Below the pieces are notes generated by a model. The model was not told where the DNA came from, searched no databases, and worked only from the letters and a program-made list of their open reading frames with translations. 64,000 bases of DNA from Ciborinia camelliae (lineage: Eukaryota; Ascomycota; Leotiomycetes; Helotiales; Sclerotiniaceae): the NCBI GenBank assembly GCA_025890175.1, contig JANPYM010000001.1:3760971-3824970 (forward strand), written 5' to 3'. This document shows positions 11,649 to 22,391 of the stretch, piece after piece (the stretch's first letter is position 1; the number at the start of each line of letters is the position of its first letter). The position numbers and the translations under genes were made by a program.

Positions 11649-14600
11649 TAGAATTGGGCACCTCATCGTATCGCCAGCGAGTAACATGAGGTGGGTCCCC
11701 GGCATTACGGATTTTCGCAAGTCTTCGGCATCGCATCTCCTTGATCCGTATCGATGTCGCTGTCGCGCAAGCATTCACAGTTGGCTGGCTAAACTTGATG
11801 CTAATAGCTTTTGATATATACGACGCTCAATTCTATCTAGTTTCCTTCATTGTTAGATACCCACCACATTGTCGATGGGGATATTACCTATATCACCGTG
11901 TCTCGATTCTCTCGATAAGAAAAAGTATGATACGCGACGTTGACTTTAGAATCGGTTGATTCTCTTCCAAAGATCTGGATATCTATTTCTTCCAAGGTTA
12001 TCACCATAGGTTCTCTGGGGCCAAGACCCAATTTTTCTCCATGTGGTTTTGCTGCAACAATTAAGACTTGTCTAGGATGAGATTCCCAAGTTTTCATCTT
12101 TCCAATAATATATAGCATGTTGGTTTCTTTTTTCGACTGTCGGGATCCCCCTTGCTATCATTTGCTACAAGCTTTAGAGAAGGATCTTTCCAACACCCAC
12201 CGGCACCGGGTTTATTTCCCATCTAAACTCCCGCAAGCCACAATACCACCAAATATAGGGCAGCACATGCAATATTGAGCCGGGGAAACAGCGCCGAGGA
12301 TTGATTGCTGGTTGCTGATAGGATAAGGATTTAACTGAGGTTCATAAGAACTAATTGTTATATGCTACATGACTTAATCCTCTAGGCTGCCATATTTTAG
12401 ATCCTTTTTGTGGGGCATCACGTTGTATGTGTACATCAGGATGACAACCATGTTTTTGTTGGGGAAAATAGAAACAACTCTTTCTTCGATATGGTCTGCT
12501 TGGTGACATACTTGGATCAACATAGTATTGTTACATTACCAAGAAACACCTTCATTGCTAACATGATTACGATATCATCGTCAATCTCACTGCATTTAAT
12601 TAACTTTATTCTCACCTCCTTCGCATTTCAGGCTGGCAGCAACTTTAGGAGCTCCTTCAGGCCTGAAGTTTAGCACGGGAAAATAGCTCTCACAACGGTT
12701 GAATACAGTTTCCCTCTACTTGCTGTAATATATGTAATCGCAGCTCCATATGATCAATCGGTGCCAAAAGTTCTCTTCAATACGCAAATCGACGGTCTAG
12801 ATATCGTCATTTGCCTTGCTTGTACGTCTGCAGTCATCTATGCCAATATATCATCATGTAAGTTATTCCATCGTCTTCCCGTCTCCGAGAGACCCTTATA
12901 GACCGTCGAGCTAATTGTCTCAACGTTTCTGCAGTGTAGATCTCTCATTTTGATCTTATGCAACAATTCCTATAAGTTTGTCATGTTAGAGCACCCCGCA
13001 GATCGCTTTAGTAAGCTGATTCTCTTGTACTTTCCCGTCAGCCGTGTTTGAGCATCTTCCAGTGAGGCTACAAAGCACCTGACCACACTACAATCAATTG
13101 TGCGGTTTGGGACCCGACTTAAGATTCTGACTCGGGTCCTTTCAGCCTGGTTTACTGCTTACGTTGGTTGGCACGACAATGAAGTTGCCACTGACGAAAA
13201 CGATAGGCGCGAAGGGCTTATAAACACCCATAAATTCTCTGTCAGCACTATGTGAAGAAATTCATGAAGAAGTCCCTGCACATAGCGTGCACCGCTTCCG
13301 AGATATTTGTGGGTGTTTCTGAGCCGAACCTGCTTGTTGAAGATCTGCGACCTTTCGGATTTCTGCATGCATGAATTGGAGGTGCATGAGATGAGGCATA
13401 GGTCTATTGACGTGAAGGAATCCACCTCCCTGATGCAACGTCAAACTCGAAGGATGCCGAGACAAGGGATGGCCTTTATGGCTGCTGCCGGTCCGAGATG
13501 AGGTTATTCGGCACTCTCGCAATGAAGAATCTCGGGTAATTCCTCTGTTGGCCTCTATTCCCTATCGGAGAATTTGCCAAGAAATCGCCGAATTTTGTGT
13601 TCGGCAAACCAGAGACTGGTCGGATTCGCAATAGGATCGCTGCCCAACGAGATATCGAGATCTTATGCGCCAGGTACTTCACCTGGAGTCTATCGATGGA
13701 TATGAGAGTCAAGATTGGGAAATTGACTTCTCCAGAGCCGACTCAGATATTCGAGGACTTCTCACCCAGAGTCTCTCCTATCTTTCTTAAACTCATTGAA
13801 GTATCTGCGAACTGATTATCAAATCTTTCAATTGGAAAACATCTCTAATATAGTACGGCTTCCGGTCTGACTCAAGGCGACCAACAGAAATTCCTTTGAG
13901 ATTGTCGATATCCGCTTGTTGACGGTGCCCACCATTATCGAGATTCGGACGACCAAAATGCATAACATCGGCGAGAACCGATATAATGATTTTCTACGGC
14001 AGAAATTCAGCCATTGAAAGACTAAACCCAGCACTCGAATTTTAAGAATGTCCAACGTCTACAATGTTATAGGAATGAAGGTCAACTCAAGTACTGATAA
14101 GACCACCCCGAAATTTCCACCTAGTTCAAAACGTTTCAGCACAAAATTTCCAACTTTTGCCAAGCCATATGTATCGATGAAGGATGCGAGCGTGATTAGC
14201 GATGATCCTCTAGATTTCTTGGGGGATCTTCTATGAATTCAAAAGAAAACCCGCCTTGTAACGTTACTCTGCTCGCGATTTTCGTAATTGGAGTCTAGAA
14301 CATCGATCGTGAACGCCATTTCCTCGCTACCTTCAGCTTCTATTGGGCCATTTGTGCTCGAGTGAGCATGTTTTTTAAATGTACAGAAAAAGTTTGGATT
14401 GCTACGTGAGAGATGAGAGTTAAGAGTTGAAGCTCGTCTATTTTTGATTCTGGATTACATGGTATGCTGAGATAGGCTAGGGCCAAAGTTCAAAAGTTTG
14501 TCGACAAGACCTGAATCATCGATTTCACGTTTCAATCTTTCAGGGCCCGGTCTGGTGCCTTTTCATACGGCGTTAAAATTCATGGTGTCACTACGACGCA

Positions 14601-16026
14601 GTATTAGTTACGTGTCCATGAGATTGGTGCATGTCAGCGGTGGACAAAACTTGTACCTGCTGTCATCAAGAACTATTCGAGAATATTGGTGGAATCTCCA
14701 CCTGTCCGAACGTTTTTAAATAAAAGGCTTTTGGTACGTTTCCACAATTCCTAGGACAGAACGAGAAGGGCTGGAGATTGTGGTTAAACCTAATGGGCTT
14801 ACAGGTGTCCAACGGTCTAGATTTCTACAACTCCAATCTATTAGTCTTGGGACTTCAAGATGATTTGCTATATCCATTGCTTAAACACATAACCTTCATG
14901 CCACATTTCTTTGAGGACCATTTCACTTTGCTGGTGATTATTTCCCCCTGACTAGGTTTCCATCCTACATCCATCCCGCATCCCACCTGTCCATTCCATA
15001 TCCCACCTTTTTTATCCCGAATCATACCTGTCCATTCCGCATCCCCTGACCACTCCACATCCCGCCTTTCTCATCCCGCATCTTCTATCTCACATCCTTC
15101 AAATTCAAGAGATTCTATTAATCTACCTGTCTTGCCGTCATTTATCAAGTGACATCTTTCTCCGCCCCGTCGTACATAATTCTCCTCCACTGATCCAAAA
15201 TGCTGAAGACTGCCGAGAAACGTTATGCAAGCCTACCCCAAAGGAATTTTGGACACACCTTAGATGTGCCATATGGGCGTATTTTGTTTGAAGTTAAAAT
15301 CTTCATGCCTTAAATAGCCGAATTGAGGATTATTTATTGAACTAAAGCTACCTTAGGTAAATCTTAGATGTATCATATGAGCGTAAAATAATCAACTGAG
15401 GCTAAACTGGCGTATTTCTTTTTAGCTTCCCTGAACTTCTCTAGTCTGGTGTTATTGATTGAAGTTGACTATCTGCACATAACGTGTGTCAATTGACCTA
15501 GGCAAATGACATATAACGCAAAATCATTGATGTCAACGCTGATATCACGTGGGGATAATCCTTTAAAATGGTTATTTTGAAGATATAAACTTTAATGTAC
15601 ATGGGTATTTTCATTACCTAGAAATCGAGCATTATTCCTTCCTATCGTTAACTTCTTTTGCTACGATGTCCATATCCATAGCTTCTTTCTCCACACAAAA
15701 AGTTGATCATATGTTTTGAACTAACATATTAACATCGAAACAGATGGGTTGACATACATGAATTGACTATACAGTTTGAGTTGACAGTCAATTCGCATCG
15801 CTATTCTAGCCCCTTTTCTACTAGCTCTGCCCTTGTCCATCATCAATCACTTACCATTACCACCTTACCTTTGACGTTTTGAAGTTATTTTTGTTATACC
15901 TTCACTCGGAAACAAATCTTCATTTTTTGGTTTTATAATTATTTGAATTGTACTAATAGACTTATCTTATTGTTCATATGAACCCGGTTTAGTATATCTA
16001 AGATCGCCCACTTGGATATATTTTAG

Positions 16027-16392
16027 ATGTGTTTAAATTACCTTGAGGGTATACTCTCTTCACTTTGTAACCCTTTTTACCTAAAAGACTTGCGCCATAA
16101 CAACTTTCCAGTTCTTGATATGTCACCTCTCCCTAGCTGCAAGACCCTCAATCACCACGACCTACATTCTTCTTTGTCCCAGAACAAGAATTTACAAGCC
16201 CAATGGCCGGCACACTTCCATTTTTATTTCCACATCCCACACAAATTTGTAGTACAAGGTACTAAAAATGAAGTATTGGAAGCACAAAGTATAACAAAAT
16301 TTGATATTTCGGCAATACCGCCGACGATCTCCTCGTTCTTGTGGTACTCTACAGGTGGGTTTGGCTTCTTTGAGTTTTCGCTCGGCGATTAA
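16027..16392 (+). CDS. Short orphan open frame, 121 codons, doubtful
   Basis: An ATG-started frame, MCLNYLEGILSSLCNP onward, rich in His, Phe and Ser, lying about 230 bp upstream of the secreted-protein gene at 16623. No domain is recognisable. It could be chance, or part of the 5' region of the next gene. Nothing beyond its length supports it. Confidence 0.15.
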   Translation: MCLNYLEGILSSLCNPFYLKDLRHNNFPVLDMSPLPSCKTLNHHDLHSSLSQNKNLQAQWPAHFHFYFHIPHKFVVQGTKNEVLEAQSITKFDISAIPPTISSFLWYSTGGFGFFEFSLGD

Positions 16393-16622
16393 TCTTTTTG
16401 AGTAAATTCACTATTGAAAATATGAGGGCCGATTGTATAATACCTCAAACTGAGGCCTTGTCTATTCTTAGGACTGCGAGAAGGAGGTTATTTAAAGACT
16501 CTGATTACCACTTCAAAAAATATCTTCACTGCACTTCACTCTACTTTCATACAGTCCCGAGACTCATTACCTACCTCGCAATTCCAATCTATATTCGTTT
16601 GAGATTATTCATTCAAGTCAAA

Positions 16623-17233
16623 ATGCATCTCATCTCACTCCTCGCAGCTGTTATCCTACCCCTCGCTCTTGCGGCTCCCGTGCCTGCAGGTATGTTTTTC
16701 AGTCCTCTCTAGATCTTACAACGAACCACAAATTTACTAAGAACACCCTAGACCCTCTCATCCCAGTCACCACCGGTCCTCTCAATATCAATGGTGATTT
16801 GCCAGTGACTTTTACTCTTCCCGTCAATGTCAAACGACAGTTAGAAGAAGTTACATCTCTTGTTAGCAGTTTGCCAGTTGTTGGCTCAGCTGTTAGCTCA
16901 GCTCTTGCTGCGACTGGTGGAGTAACTGGCAGCGGTACTGCCAGCGGTTCTGCCAGCGGTTTGTTGAGCGGTTTGTTGAGCGGTTCTGCCAGCGGTACTG
17001 CCAGCGGTTTATTGGGTGGGCTTAAAGAGAAAGCAAAGAGACAAGAGGTAAACTTCCTAGATCTTCTTAAAGCCAGACTCGCTGGGGTCGACGTCAAAGC
17101 TCTTCTTGCCAATCTCGTAACTTCTGCAGGCATTCCAATATTAGTTCCAGATATCTCCGGCATAACCAATTTGCGGGCCGCAGTACCTAAGAGTTCACAA
17201 GAAGGTACTTTATATATCCCCACTCTTATTTAA
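16623..17233 (+). CDS. Small secreted protein with Kex2-type dibasic sites and Gly/Ser/Ala repeat
   Basis: Two exons, 16623-16689 and 16752-17233, are separated by a 62-nt GTATGT...CTAG intron and encode 182 residues. Residues 1-18 form a clear signal peptide (MHLISLLAAVILPLALAAPV), so the product should be secreted. The mature part carries two Lys-Arg sites, VKRQLEEV and AKRQEVNF, each followed by Gln and an acidic stretch, as expected for Kex2 (kexin) processing in the Golgi. Between them lies a Gly/Ser/Ala/Leu repeat (TASGSASGLLSGLLSGSASG) encoded by AGCGGT-type hexamers. A third region is hydrophobic (LDLLKARLAGVDVKALLANL). A pyrimidine-rich leader and a TATTTAAAG box about 130 bp upstream fit a promoter. 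A GTACTT near 17204 could be a further donor that changes the last residues. No homologous family is recognised; possible roles include cell-surface peptides or effector-like proteins, which is inference. Confidence 0.72.
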
Positions 17234-18203
17234 TTATCGAATTCAATTCCCTTCCCCATTCCCATCAATCCATGGGGACTGACGAGCCTTCTAGCTGCTG
17301 CATCCTCGAAGAAATAGAACGACACGGAGGTATGAGTTTCCGAGAGAGTATTGAAAGGCCATGTGATGATTTACATGGCAGGATTGCAGATTTTATGTGG
17401 AGGATTGATTGTTTGGCATTACATTTCGCTTGGATGACGTTTTAGTTCTAGTGTTATTACATTCTCAACTAAGATTTTAGTTGATTGGAATCATTCTCTT
17501 CTCATGGTTTTGGTACTCTATTCCAGCCAGCCAGCCAGCCAGTCTCTATCTAGCCTTTTTATGACTCTCGAAGTTACGGTTTGAATTTGAATGCAAAGGT
17601 TATGATTTTCATCCATTTCACATGTGACTCTTAAATATTTCAGTACAGGGCGGGGTCGGAGGGGTAATACCACTGACACCTTACGTTACATTTATCCCAC
17701 CCAAATGGTGTCGTGATACATTCATTGGTCAGACGAATTTCGAGACTTACTACACTACAATTGCAACTGCACACCCCAAGTCGTGCCATTTTGTCCCGTC
17801 GTAACATTTTAATCTCTAGAAAGGGAACACGGCACATCACAAGGAAGCAAGGTTCGTCGTTTCACAATTTCACCATGATCATGATGCAGAAGGTTGAAGA
17901 GAAATAGAGAGAGAATGTGCTTAATTTTTATTTTTTGTTGACCACCAGACTAAACTATGGACATAAAGAAACCAACTAGCTACAAACGCACCAAGCCGAG
18001 AACATGCACCTCCCACGAAATAGAGCCGTCGCTCAAAATTGGGGAGTGCAAACACCAAATCTCATAATCTCATTTCATATCATCATCATCATCATACCAC
18101 AATTTAGCGAAAGACCACCAGTCCATCCATCCCCCAGACCAATCAATTCCAGGGTTCGTTTTGCGAGCGAGGGAATGCGGGCTCGAGATCAAACAGTCGT
18201 TAT
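17234..18203. other. Intergenic between convergent genes
   Basis: About 970 bp holding the 3' regions of the secreted-protein gene (+) and the G1 peptidase (-). It contains a short CCAG tandem run at about 17526-17544 and a short ATC run near 18077-18094. No gene or RNA is visible. Confidence 0.5.
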
Positions 18204-18977
18204 TTAGACGTATGTGCACTTGAGACCAGTGGTACCAACGAGAGCACAGTTGGTGAGGACGCTGTCTTGCTCGATGTCGATGATTTGAGCACCGGAAAGA
18301 CCGACAGTGCTTCCGGACTTGGTGGCAGAGGCGGAAGTGAAGGTGACGGAGCCGAAGTCAGCGAATTCGACGAGGGAGTCGCCCTCCTCGAAATCCTCAA
18401 CGATCCACTCGGCATTGTACTCGCAGAGGGATCCATCAGAGATATCAGAGAAAGTGTGGGTAACGGTGGTTCCGGTGGTGATGTTGTCGATGATGGCCTT
18501 ACCGCCGGTCTTGGAGGAGGCGGTAACGGTGACCTTGATGGAGTCACCAGCAGAGATGGAGATGCCGCTGAAGTCGTAGGCGTAGTCTGGGTACCACTCA
18601 TACCAAGCATCGTAAGAGATGGAAGATCCGGACTTGGTCCAGTCGATACCGGTTTGGAGAATGGCAGTGCTGCAAGTGTCACCATCGATACCAACCCAGG
18701 CGGATCCGGAACCGGCAGTGCTTGGGGATGGGGCAGTGAAGGTACCAGTTACGCTAGTGTAACCAGTTCCGACGAGGACGGCACCAGCCCAGTTGGAGGA
18801 GTAGGAGACATCGGTCTTGTTGGAGTCAGATGGACCATCAACGTACTTGATTGGGTTTCCGTGACGGGTACCAGCAGCACGCTTGACAGCACGTGCTTGT
18901 CTCATGGCAGTACCTGGAGCAGCAACGGCAGAGCCGGCAAGAAGGGCGGTAGCAGCGACGGCGGCGGAGAACTTCAT
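18204..18977 (-). CDS. Secreted G1-family (glutamic) acid endopeptidase, aspergillopepsin/ACP1-like
   Basis: A single-exon gene for 257 residues. Residues 1-20 are a signal peptide (MKFSAAVAATALLAGSAVAA). A propeptide follows, with a Lys-Arg at 32-33 and RHGNP before the mature region. The mature part shows the eqolisin pattern: SSNWAGAVL, SAWVGIDG, ILQTGIDW and AEWIVEDF. The two catalytic residues of family G1 are a Gln and a Glu; Q108 and E190 are the candidates and lie 82 apart, essentially the spacing of Q53 and E136 in scytalidoglutamic peptidase. The enzyme would cleave proteins outside the cell at acid pH. The ATG at 18977 was preferred to an in-frame ATG 33 bp upstream because it starts the signal peptide exactly. 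C-ending codons are strongly favoured, typical of high expression. A 239-codon frame on the other strand is a shadow of this bias. Confidence 0.95.
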   Translation of the reverse strand: MKFSAAVAATALLAGSAVAAPGTAMRQARAVKRAAGTRHGNPIKYVDGPSDSNKTDVSYSSNWAGAVLVGTGYTSVTGTFTAPSPSTAGSGSAWVGIDGDTCSTAILQTGIDWTKSGSSISYDAWYEWYPDYAYDFSGISISAGDSIKVTVTASSKTGGKAIIDNITTGTTVTHTFSDISDGSLCEYNAEWIVEDFEEGDSLVEFADFGSVTFTSASATKSGSTVGLSGAQIIDIEQDSVLTNCALVGTTGLKCTYV

Positions 18978-21900
18978 TTTGATTGATTGATTTGTCGAAA
19001 GATCGAACAATTAATAGATTGATTGGATTAGATTGGATTGGGAGTGAGGACTGTGTAGCGATTGATACTGGACTGGAGAAAAAAAGTTATTATCCAAAGG
19101 ATGAAGACAGGATATATATACACTTGAGAAGCACTTGCTCTCCACATCCAGTCAATCTTCAAGGTCAACTACAATTCAATCTACATCTCAACCTACCTTC
19201 CTGAATGATCAATGATAGCGTTGTTATCACGACAACATGGGATGGAGATGCCTCAATTTGGAACTCTTCGCCGGCACTTGGCATGAAGAGCCCAATATTT
19301 TCATGGAGACTATTCTTCAACTGTGAATACCGACATCTAGATTTGACCAAGGCACTACCCATATGGATCAACTTGATCACCTTCCTCATTCGCCAATACG
19401 CCGCTTGTAAACACCATTCTTCTTCATTGAAGTCTGAAGATCTTCATCAATAAACTTTAATCATTTCCATAAAAAGGAGGTCCTCTGATTCTCTTATCTG
19501 AATATCCTTGTTCTGGCGCTTATGTCTACGGGACTTTTCAACGAGCACGGCTGCATAGGAAACAGAACGGCGACTTCAACGGCTTGTCTCAAAATGATCC
19601 ACCAATCAAAGTAGTCATGTGGTGTGGGGAACGGATACAACCTTATCTTTAATCTTTAGTTGGAACAATTGTGTTTGATATGGAGCCAGTAGCAATGTCA
19701 CTCCTGCTCTCCTCTATAATCTCCGCTTGAACCACATATTGACCACGGATTGCAGATATCTTGCATTTATCTTGAATTTTATAATAATATCAAGAGCGGA
19801 AACTTAATTGGAAGTTTTTGCGAAATCTGGAAGGTAAATTATGCAAGACAGGTGCTGACCAGTGACAGCTAAGTGAACCCCTGATATTGCATGATATTTG
19901 AGGGTATAGATGCCATTACCGGTATGGAGACGTATGGAGACAGTGGGGGCATGTCAGAATCCAATCGGTCCACCTGGTCACTGGTGGTGGTGGTGGGTGG
20001 TTTCGAATAGATGTCGATCGAATCGATATTTGTTCACATCATCACATGAAGGATTCTCTGCCTATAAGCAGGGAGCATACACATATCAGAAAGCAGCATG
20101 TACAGTAACATTGAGAAATAACAAGGAGAGGTAGTAGGTATGTAGGTAGGAGTAGGAGGCTAGGAGTAGCAAGGAATAAATGATATATGCCGACTGATAC
20201 CGTACCTAACCATTTACCCGACAGCCATTTACCCACGAACAAGCTTTGCCCAAGCTTTCACAAGCTTTTCACAAGCAGAATCAATACAACGCAAAGAACA
20301 AACAAGCCTTTACGACGACCAAGTGGCGCTACACAAGATCTAGCTTCCCGTCTCGGCAACGCACGCCCGCGCCGCCTCCACCATCGGCTATTAATGCTTG
20401 CCACGACCGGGATTGGTTACACCTTAACCTACCATTTCCGCTCAGATGCACATGCATAATAATGCGTGCTCTTTCGTGTTATCTCGATATCTTCAACAGC
20501 TTACAACTTTACAAGACACGCAATAATGGGGAAGACGGGGCTCAGGGGGTGATTTCTTCGGACTTCCTTCATGAGAATCAGATACAGTAGTTTTGTAAAA
20601 CGAAACAACCTTCCTGATATGGTTCTCTGAACAGCATTGCTTTGGGATGTTGTCTCAATATCATGTGAGGATACGTCGGATACCAATGTGACCATCCTAA
20701 ATGGCCAAAAGTTTGACCCTTTTGATCTCTGGAGAGAATATTAATATCGAATTGTACATATGTCTTATGCCATGTACCTAGTACCTACCTATTACCCATG
20801 ACGGCCAAGATAAGGTATGCAGCTTTACTTGGCGATGGAATGTTTGAGAATGACGAAGCTTTTTTTATGGCCGATGCCAATCGATGCCAACGTACTTGGC
20901 TTACTTGGCTGAAAGCCTGCAACGTCGACAGCCTTTATTGTTACAATCCGAGGACCGAGGGGGAATGCCCCGTGGCAGGCATGTGGTCACTGGAAGGTGG
21001 ACTGAATAAATGTGGTGGAGTCCATTCTTCCGGTTCGTCCAAAGTTCAAATGCTAAAGATATCGATAATCAAATTCATAAGGTTACTGGCTAAATGCGAT
21101 CCTTATCGGCACTGCAGTATTTGGAATATCGTAGAATCTTCAAGCTGAGGAAATTGTTACAGTGTTGTAGCATTTGTCATTTTCGGAGTTAGATGGCAAT
21201 TTTTCTTGTTAATGGCGTGCTAACATGAGTTTGAAGAACAGAATTCTTCTTTGCGTTTACTGTACAGTCTTCTCTGAAATGTGAAATGGTTGACAGGTCG
21301 AGATTATTTCGTTCCTTTAGAATTCTCCCTACCGCAGAGTGTGGAAACGTATACCACATGGAAAAAGCATTCGTTCCCCTGAGAACTTGGAGGGCATTAT
21401 CATCATTCTATTCGAATTGTGTAAATGCTAACAAGACTTCCAGAATTCATAGGTTCCTTCCTCAACCCATCCTCATCGATCTGATCGACCCCTCAAGTCC
21501 GAATTACACGAACTATCCAACTTGATCATTCTATGCTCTAAGTAGTCTTGGCACAATAGCGACAACAATGGCGAAATAAGAGAGAGAAAAGGCATACTCA
21601 GGTATTCTGCTACTCTGCGCGCCGGATTTGTGGGCAAAGACGGCTATCAATGCCGTCGAAATAACTCTCTCATTATATATTTCTCTCCTCGCTGTCTTCT
21701 TCCAGTATTCTCGCCTTTTCGTCTAAAGTCATTCGTCACTATGGAAATCCCAGGTCCAGAATTGAGGATAACTAATAGGAGATGACCCTAATACTATTCT
21801 TCAGATACATAACAACATCTTGCAATGTCGAATGCTTGAATAAAGCTCATGTATTTGCTTCGGCGTATTCTTCTCCTTTCCTTCATCCGTGGGCCTAGAT

Positions 21901-22391
21901 GAGTCGACAACAAAACGATATCTATTCATTGACGTCACAATAAACTTAACATAAGGTTAATTATCGACGGTCCACGGACAATAAAGTGACTGCATGCCCT
22001 TATTAATTTCTGTAAACGCTATGGATTGCGGCGCAGTACATAACCGCAATTAATAGTTGTGTAACTATCATGACGGGAATCCGCGTACCTTACCTAGTCC
22101 TGCTTACCCCCCACCCTTCGTTCGGTATTCCCCTGTTAGGTTATCCATTCTTGAAATCTCGTGCCAGCCCGTGTACGGTTGTAGATTGTGGAGCGTGAAT
22201 GGACCAAACCATCTTCAGCACCGTGCTTGCAATGTGCATGTACATGTCCCACTACCAAGAAATTACCTAGATACTATTCGGAGGATAAATGCGCATGCTA
22301 ATGGAGCCTGTCCACTCTGATCTTATCGTCTGAATTCTTTGATAAGGTCCATCTGTCATAGATTACCAGTAGCATAATTGAATACAGTAGG
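18978..22391. other. Intergenic, no gene seen
   Basis: About 3.4 kb between the G1 peptidase and the STAND gene, with only short open frames. The first 200 bp is the peptidase promoter. A GGT/GGTGGT purine patch lies near 19980-20000. No protein-like frame with splice support was found. Confidence 0.45.
19113..19120 (-). promoter_or_regulatory. Probable TATA box of the G1 peptidase
   Basis: TATATATA about 136 bp upstream of the peptidase ATG, on a short AT-rich step, followed downstream on the minus strand by a leader rich in A and T. Position and sequence fit a fungal TATA element; transcription start was not determinable. Confidence 0.45.

Larger units (their letters stand above)
9751..16622. 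other. Long gene-poor stretch
   Basis: Nearly 7 kb without a gene I can defend. It holds an orphan 222-codon frame (10980-11648) and a 121-codon frame (16027-16392), listed separately at low confidence. At about 14965-15085 there is a degenerate minisatellite around the words CATCCCGCATCCC and CCACCTGTCCATTCC. Near 15260 and 15370 the phrase TAGATGTRYCATATGRGCG recurs. From about 15300 the sequence is AT-rich. No transposase or reverse transcriptase motif was found. Confidence 0.45.

Noticed and set aside
15540..15556. Other CACGTG sites (for example near 1974, 5187, 7338, 15548, 44438)
   Set aside because: Scattered, with no phosphate-related gene nearby; they show the background rate against which the VTC site must be judged.
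18267..18986. 239-codon frame on + strand across the G1 peptidase
   Set aside because: Antisense shadow produced by strong third-position bias in the peptidase; Gly/Asp/Ser-rich without any motif.
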